Shown here one piece after another: positions 12,813-16,154 of a stretch of 16,154 bases of DNA. Positions within the stretch are counted from its first letter, which is position 1; every line of letters starts with the position of its first letter. A model generated the notes under the pieces. That model saw only the letters and a list, made by a program, of their open reading frames with translations, made no database searches and had not been told where the DNA came from. The position numbers were made by a program, and so were the translations under genes. The stretch lies in NCBI GenBank assembly GCA_023409695.1, contig JAEYQZ010000022.1:1-16154 (forward strand), written 5' to 3'. Origin of the DNA: Methanobacteriota archaeon (GTDB lineage: Archaea; Methanobacteriota; Methanobacteria; Methanobacteriales; Methanobacteriaceae).

Positions 12813-13739
12813 ATGAACTATAACATGAATTTCGTGCTTAAAATTATTGAATTAGGAAGACCTCAAATTTTAGCAGGTAATTTTTTATTATTTATAATGG
12901 GAGCTTTACTAGCACTTTTATTCAATGCACAATTTGACTTAAATAAATTTATATTGGGCTATTCGATACTATTTACAGCTCATTTGGCTGTGCATTATGG
13001 TAATGATTATTATGATGTTAATGTAGATAAGCATAATCAACCAAACATAGTTTCAGGTGGTAAAGGAATACTGGTTGAAAATCCAGAATTGATGAATTTA
13101 TCAAAGAAATTATCAATTATAATTACATTTTTCTCTCTTGCTCTTACAGCATTATTTACTATTATATTTGAGTATCCAGTTACATTTTTCCTATTTTTCC
13201 TTTTTGGGAATCTTTTAGCATGGTTTTATACTGCACCGCCTATTAAATTAGTTTATAGAAGATTAGGAGAAATTGCAAATATAATTGCTGTCATTATTTT
13301 TTTAGGAGCTGGTTATTTTACATTGATGGGAACTTTAGATATTCCTTTTTTAATTTTTTCTATACCTATCGTATTTTTACAAATAATTTTTATTTGTAGT
13401 TTTGAAATTCCAGATATGGATGGAGATAAGTTAGGCGGTAAAACGACATGGATTGTATCATGGGGTCGAGAATTTGGATTCAAAGTAATTGCTATTTCAG
13501 GATTAATTGCAACAATTTCATTTTTTCTTTTACAATTTACCAATTTATTCCCTTCAAATATGGATTTTCGAGTATTGGCTCTAATTTCATTAATTTCTTT
13601 TAGTTTAGGAATTATAGAAGTTGTTAAAAAGACAGAAAATCGAGAAATTGCCACAAAATTTGCTAGAATTAATGTTGTAGCCCTTTTTTTAATGTCAATT
13701 CTAATTGATAGTTACTTTATCTATATTTTAAAAGTTTGA
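12813..13739 (+). CDS. UbiA-family prenyltransferase, second tandem copy
   Basis: 308 residues, a paralog of the preceding gene along its whole length: the same N-terminal layout (FNAQF, LGY), the same loop WFYTAPPIKLVYRRLGE, and similar last helices. Both catalytic motifs are kept: NDYYDVNVD (Asn64, Asp65, Asp68, Asp72) and DMDGDKLGGKTTW (Asp201, Asp205). The start at ATG 12813 is set by AGGGGA (12802-12807) at suitable distance; the open frame reaches further upstream into the first gene but has no ribosome site there. The pair arose by tandem duplication. Many substitutions between motifs suggest that the copies are old and may use different acceptors. It is also possible that they form a heteromer. 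The substrate cannot be deduced. Confidence 0.9.
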   Translation: MNYNMNFVLKIIELGRPQILAGNFLLFIMGALLALLFNAQFDLNKFILGYSILFTAHLAVHYGNDYYDVNVDKHNQPNIVSGGKGILVENPELMNLSKKLSIIITFFSLALTALFTIIFEYPVTFFLFFLFGNLLAWFYTAPPIKLVYRRLGEIANIIAVIIFLGAGYFTLMGTLDIPFLIFSIPIVFLQIIFICSFEIPDMDGDKLGGKTTWIVSWGREFGFKVIAISGLIATISFFLLQFTNLFPSNMDFRVLALISLISFSLGIIEVVKKTENREIATKFARINVVALFLMSILIDSYFIYILKV

Positions 13740-13828
13740 AATTCATATTTTGGATGTAATGTAACTTTTTAGGAGGCTCTCTTTAACTTTTGATGGATCT
13801 AGCTAAATTTTTATGATAGATTTTTATA

Positions 13829-13843
13829 TATAACTCGGTTATA
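13829..13843. terminator. Small hairpin between convergent genes
   Basis: TATAAC-N3-GTTATA forms a 6-bp hairpin in the 125-base gap between the second prenyltransferase and the convergent GAF gene, next to a T-run at 13821-13825. It might serve transcript termination of either gene. The short AT stem gives only weak support. Confidence 0.2.
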
Positions 13844-13864
13844 ATTGGAATTACCTAAATATTA

Positions 13865-14434
13865 TTAGTACAATAATTTTTTAAGAGCAAGTGCATAGAC
13901 ATCGGCTATTGCATCTGCTAAGTCAACTTCAATTGAACTATAATCTTTTTCAGGATTTCCAAGCACAATTTGGCCAATTATAATATCCTCATACTTAACT
14001 GGAACTGATAAAAATTGAGAAACTGGATCATGACCGTCTGGAATACCGTGAGCTGCAGGATGAACCTCTGGATTATGAATATAAAATGATTCACCCGTAT
14101 CTAAAGAATAACCAAGAAGTCCACCATATGTACCATCTTTCCTAATCTTAAAACGGGCTTCACCCATATCTGCGTAACTCTGGCAACCCTCAGTCATATG
14201 TGTGAATGAAATTCCAACGCTATCTTTGTTTTCAGGATCTACATATGCCACGTAACAACTCTTGCTGCTTGTTAAACGCTTAGACTCTTCCATAATAATA
14301 TCTGAAACTTTTTTTAGGGAAGAATTTGGCAGTATATTTATGATTCTTTCTCTCAGGGAAATAATATCTTTAGTCTCTATTTTAACTCCAGAACCCATCC
14401 CAAAATCAGATTTCTTTTGTTTTTTGCTTTCCAT
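13865..14434 (-). CDS. Stand-alone GAF-domain sensor protein
   Basis: 189 residues, soluble. After a basic N-terminus and a linker helix (about 20-55) comes one GAF_2-type domain (about 40-186). It has the features usual in methanogen sensory proteins: CYVAYVDPENKD (60-71), a middle segment with GLLGYSLDTGESFYIHNP (105-122), then GIPDGHDPVSQFLSVPV (130-146) and GQIVLGNPEKDY (154-165), ending with DVYALALKKL. In most Methanobacterium proteins this domain is joined to a histidine kinase; here no output domain is present. It may bind a small molecule or sense redox through Cys60 and Cys84 and work through another protein. GGGGTGA, a few bases before the ATG, supports the start. It is convergent with the prenyltransferases, so it forms its own transcript. 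Confidence 0.85.
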   Translation of the reverse strand: MESKKQKKSDFGMGSGVKIETKDIISLRERIINILPNSSLKKVSDIIMEESKRLTSSKSCYVAYVDPENKDSVGISFTHMTEGCQSYADMGEARFKIRKDGTYGGLLGYSLDTGESFYIHNPEVHPAAHGIPDGHDPVSQFLSVPVKYEDIIIGQIVLGNPEKDYSSIEVDLADAIADVYALALKKLLY

Positions 14435-14483
14435 ATGTTCACCCCTATTTTTATTCTCACAAATATACTTTTAACTTCTTATG

Positions 14484-14633
14484 CTATTTTATCCATTTTC
14501 TTAGATTATTGTTTCTTTTTTCAAATTTGTTTACTATACTTTCACTAATAAACAGAATTGGCGCCACTACTAAGATTAGAATCCAATCTGTTAATGATAT
14601 AACGGTTGTTCTAAATATATTTTGAGTTATCAT
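14484..14633 (-). pseudogene. Remnant of a P-type cation ATPase C-terminus
   Basis: A 49-codon minus-strand frame whose peptide reads FRTTVISLTDWILILVVAPI, then LFISESIVNKFEKR. This resembles the last membrane helix and tail of Ca2+/cation-transporting P-type ATPases, where an F-x-T-x-P-L-x-L-x-DW segment leads to a helix ending in SE and a basic tail. The rest of the pump (phosphorylation motif, ATP site, other helices) is absent, and the DNA upstream is full of stops. It starts by chance at an ATG without a ribosome site. It is most likely what is left after a deletion; a real 49-residue single-helix protein is less likely. Nothing else of note was seen in the 333-base gap 14435-14767. Confidence 0.4.
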
Positions 14634-14737
14634 AATTTAGAAATACTATTTGATATTCAATAATTCTCTGTAATCAAGTTACATGCTGTTCATTAATCTT
14701 AATTTAAGTGTTTTCTTTTGTTTGTTTTTAGTTAATT

Positions 14738-14768
14738 TATTATATCAAAATAAACAAATATTATATCA
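14738..14768 (+). promoter_or_regulatory. TATA box for a leaderless cupredoxin transcript
   Basis: ATTATATCA occurs at 14738-14746 and again at 14760-14768, where its last base is the A of the start codon. The first copy is centred about 26 bases before the ATG, which is the distance between an archaeal TATA box and its start site. There is no Shine-Dalgarno sequence before the ATG. Both facts fit a leaderless mRNA that starts at or near the ATG. Confidence 0.45.
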
Positions 14769-15109
14769 TGAAAACGAAATATATGGGGATTGGAGTGATA
14801 TTACTTTTGATAGGAGTAGTAGCGTTCTCTGGATGCACTCAAAACCAGCAAAACGTTCCACCGAATACTGTATATATTCAAAATTTTGCATTTAGTCCAA
14901 ATAACCTAACTGTTAAAACAGGGACAACTGTAACCTGGGTAAATAAAGATTCAACGACTCATACAGTAACAAGTGATAATGGGGCATTTACAAGTAGCAG
15001 CAATTTAAATCCAGGATCTAACTATACATTTACATTCACTAAAGCAGGTACTTATCCTTACCACTGTTCAATACATCCCGAAATGAAAGGTACAATTGTA
15101 GTTCAATAA
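14768..15109 (+). CDS. Cupredoxin (plastocyanin-like) lipoprotein
   Basis: 113 residues. A signal peptide with a lipobox (AFSGC, Cys23) suggests a lipid-anchored protein on the outer face of the membrane. The mature part after a short Gln/Asn/Pro linker is one blue-copper domain (about 34-113). It has all four type-1 copper ligands: His65 in THTVTS, and Cys100, His103 and Met106 in YHCSIHPEMKG. The strands TVTWVNKD and YTFTFTKAGTYPY are typical. Plastocyanin-like domains carry single electrons between membrane-bound or secreted partners, or bind copper. The protein is probably the first gene of a two-gene unit with the small membrane protein 18 bases downstream. Copper electron carriers are unexpected in a hydrogenotrophic methanogen and point to copper handling or oxygen stress, which is inference. 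Confidence 0.92.
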   Translation: MKTKYMGIGVILLLIGVVAFSGCTQNQQNVPPNTVYIQNFAFSPNNLTVKTGTTVTWVNKDSTTHTVTSDNGAFTSSSNLNPGSNYTFTFTKAGTYPYHCSIHPEMKGTIVVQ

Positions 15110-15127
15110 TTTTAAGAGTTGATTAAA

Positions 15128-15349
15128 ATGTTGAGTAGTATAGCATATTTTCCCATCTTTGGAAAGCCCTTAATTCTTTATATAGGGATTACTACTCTTT
15201 CTTTATTTATCATTACGGCTTCAATAGGCCTAATGATTTTTAGGGGAGTAAGAATACCTTTTAAGTTTCATCCAACCTTTGCTATTATTGCATTGGCTTT
15301 TGGGATAATACATGGAACTCTGGCTCTATCAATCTATTTAAACTATTAA
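15128..15349 (+). CDS. Small membrane protein with two in-helix histidines
   Basis: 73 residues from ATG 15128; a TTG at 15119 would add three residues, and neither start has a strong ribosome site. There are two membrane helices: about 12-37 (LILYIGITTLSLFIITASIG and on) and about 48-70. His48 and His62 are 14 residues apart on the second helix and separated by about four turns, the spacing seen when one helix supplies two ligands to stacked hemes or when an imidazole pair sits at both sides of the membrane. I do not recognise the family. It begins 18 bases after the cupredoxin lipoprotein stop, so it is likely cotranscribed and could be its membrane partner. The heme idea is speculation, since Methanobacteriales are generally held to lack cytochromes. 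Confidence 0.7.
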   Translation: MLSSIAYFPIFGKPLILYIGITTLSLFIITASIGLMIFRGVRIPFKFHPTFAIIALAFGIIHGTLALSIYLNY

Positions 15350-15493
15350 TTTTATGTGATATTTTCTAGAAAAAATCATTTTAATTTTTATTTAGGCTTT
15401 AATAAATTGTGAAATATTATTTTTTGTTCAAAAGCACTTGAAATGATTATTTTTAGGTAGAAAGCTTTTTAATACATTTTTAATATAAATTAC

Positions 15494-15527
15494 TTTGTAA
15501 TACACTAATCTATATATGTATTACAAA
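15494..15527 (+). promoter_or_regulatory. Inverted repeat around the TATA box of the second cupredoxin
   Basis: TTTGTAATAC (15494-15503) and GTATTACAAA (15518-15527) are perfect 10-base inverted copies with a 14-base centre. That centre contains the TATA-like CTATATAT (15510-15517), 31-38 bases before the GTG start at 15548. A dimeric repressor bound here would cover the TATA box. The half-site could belong to a metal or redox regulator, but I cannot name it. No copy of this repeat stands before the first cupredoxin gene. Confidence 0.6.
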
Positions 15528-15547
15528 TACAGTGTAGAGGTGATAAT

Positions 15548-15883
15548 GTGAGGAAACAAATAGGAATTCTTTTATTTGCTCTTGTAGTTGCAGTAGGATT
15601 TTCAGGAACCGCATTTGCACAACCTGTACATACTCAGACAGTTTCAATTCAAAACCATGCATTTCATCCAAAAATTGTCATGGTTAAATCAGGAACTACA
15701 GTAACTTGGGTAAATAAGGATCATGAAGCCCATACAGTGACAAGTGTTAACAGAAAATTCAGAAGTAGCGGCCATATAAACCCTGGAGCCTATTATAGAG
15801 TTACTTTCACTAAATCTGGCGCTTATCCTTACTATTGTTCAATACATCCATACATGAAGGGCGTAGTAGTAGTTCGAAGATAA
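15548..15883 (+). CDS. Secreted basic cupredoxin
   Basis: 111 residues. A normal Sec signal peptide ends at AFA (cut after about residue 24) with no lipobox, so the protein is released or held at the wall rather than lipid-anchored. One blue-copper domain follows, with His62 (AHTVTS), Cys97, His100 and Met103 (YCSIHPYMKG). It aligns without gaps with the lipoprotein paralog over about 80 residues. It differs by many added His, Arg and Lys residues (His28, 37, 40, 59 and 76; tail VVVRR), which make it strongly basic. The extra histidines may bind more copper, and the charge would favour contact with the acidic envelope. The start is GTG with GAGGTGAT just upstream; the ATG two bases earlier is followed at once by a stop. 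It has its own promoter with a perfect inverted repeat. Confidence 0.93.
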   Translation: MRKQIGILLFALVVAVGFSGTAFAQPVHTQTVSIQNHAFHPKIVMVKSGTTVTWVNKDHEAHTVTSVNRKFRSSGHINPGAYYRVTFTKSGAYPYYCSIHPYMKGVVVVRR

Positions 15884-15992
15884 ATATATCTGATAACTAA
15901 AATAACAAGATTCAATTCAATTATTATTTATTTTTTAAAAATAAAATAAATTAAAAAAAGGAATTAATTATTTTTTCCACTAAAATTCTTTT

Positions 15993-16020
15993 AAAATACT
16001 ACATTTTCTAAAAGTATTTT
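15993..16020. terminator. Possible hairpin between convergent genes
   Basis: AAAATAC (15993-15999) and GTATTTT (16014-16020) can form a 7-bp AT-rich hairpin, followed by TTAA, between the second cupredoxin and the minus-strand frame at the right edge. T-runs at 15940-15975 and here would suit archaeal termination. Support is weak. Confidence 0.25.
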
Positions 16021-16040
16021 TAATTCAATTCCAATTAAGA

Positions 16041-16154
16041 TTATTCCTCTAAATATTTCAATTTTATTTTCAAAGAGATGTCAGATATTGAGTTATGGCT
16101 TAATGGCATAATTCTATCGAATGGGCTAAAATAGTCATTTAACCAAATTTTTCT
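16041..16154 (-). CDS. C-terminus of a gene entering from the right edge, partial
   Basis: The only minus-strand frame that is open to the right edge covers 37 codons and ends with TAA at 16041-16043. The peptide (RKIWLNDYFSPFDRIMPLSH, then charged residues ending KYLEE) has a natural protein composition. No family can be recognised from so short a piece. It would be convergent with the cupredoxin gene. A chance open frame cannot be excluded. Confidence 0.35.
   Translation of the reverse strand, partial: RKIWLNDYFSPFDRIMPLSHNSISDISLKIKLKYLEE

Noticed and set aside
14683..14895. Plus-strand 70-codon frame overlapping the cupredoxin lipoprotein start
   Set aside because: It runs out of frame into the clear cupredoxin gene and has no recognisable product; the promoter of that gene lies within it.
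15494..15527. Assigning the inverted repeat to NikR
   Set aside because: The half-sites have some likeness to nickel-regulator boxes, but their orientation and sequence do not match a known consensus, and the genes downstream are copper proteins.

Overview
The window looks like a chromosomal segment from an AT-rich methanogenic archaeon of the order Methanobacteriales, most like Methanobacterium. The reasons are a methanogenesis marker 8 gene (DUF2099), DUF2769 cysteine-rich proteins, a PQQ-like beta-propeller surface protein with a hydrophobic RRK tail, a DUF123/Uri protein, archaeal TATA-like promoters and strong Shine-Dalgarno sites of the GGAGG/GGTGA type. There are no rRNA or tRNA genes, no intact insertion sequences and no CRISPR array. 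I assigned taxonomy from gene content only.

Layout from left to right. (1) 1-525 (+): the 3' end of a hybrid-cluster protein (hydroxylamine reductase) gene followed by a single-domain cupin. (2) 1163-1327 (-): a 54-residue rubredoxin. (3) 1637-2410 (+): a two-gene module of an acidic 85-residue protein and a PIN-domain nuclease, shaped like a toxin-antitoxin pair. (4) 2797-3627 (-): methanogenesis marker 8, with two small palindromes in its promoter. (5) 3844-3998: a compact, gene-free element that folds into a closed multi-helix junction. This is the best candidate for an undescribed non-coding RNA or mobile fold-back element, and it is followed by a C-rich tract. (6) 4317-5828 (+): a PAS-PAS histidine kinase with a cysteine cluster. 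(7) 5941-7515 (-): an exported beta-propeller protein. (8) 7516-8583: a long gene-poor stretch with a decayed kinase tail, another degraded fragment and a 10-bp GC-rich hairpin. (9) 8584-9293: a small membrane protein and a DUF123 protein that converge with overlapping stop codons. (10) 9529-11536 (-): a probable redox transcription unit made of a half-size rubredoxin microprotein, a DUF2769/glutamate-synthase-like flavoprotein fusion, a tiny Cys-rich ORF and a free-standing DUF2769 protein. (11) 11851-13739 (+): tandem UbiA prenyltransferase paralogs. (12) 13865-14434 (-): a GAF-domain sensor, then a leftover P-type ATPase tail. (13) 14768-15883 (+): a cupredoxin lipoprotein, a small His-containing membrane protein and a second secreted cupredoxin whose TATA box sits inside a perfect 10-bp inverted repeat. 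(14) 16041-16154 (-): the possible C-terminus of a gene that enters from the right.

Much of the window concerns redox and oxidative or nitrosative stress: hybrid-cluster protein, two rubredoxin-type proteins, an Fe-S/FMN glutamate-synthase-like protein with DUF2769 partners, and two type-1 copper proteins. Sensing (histidine kinase, GAF protein) and envelope functions (propeller protein, UbiA enzymes, small membrane proteins) make up most of the rest. Several new elements are too short for ordinary ORF calling: the rubredoxin at 1163, the mini-rubredoxin at 11441 and the ATPase remnant at 14484.
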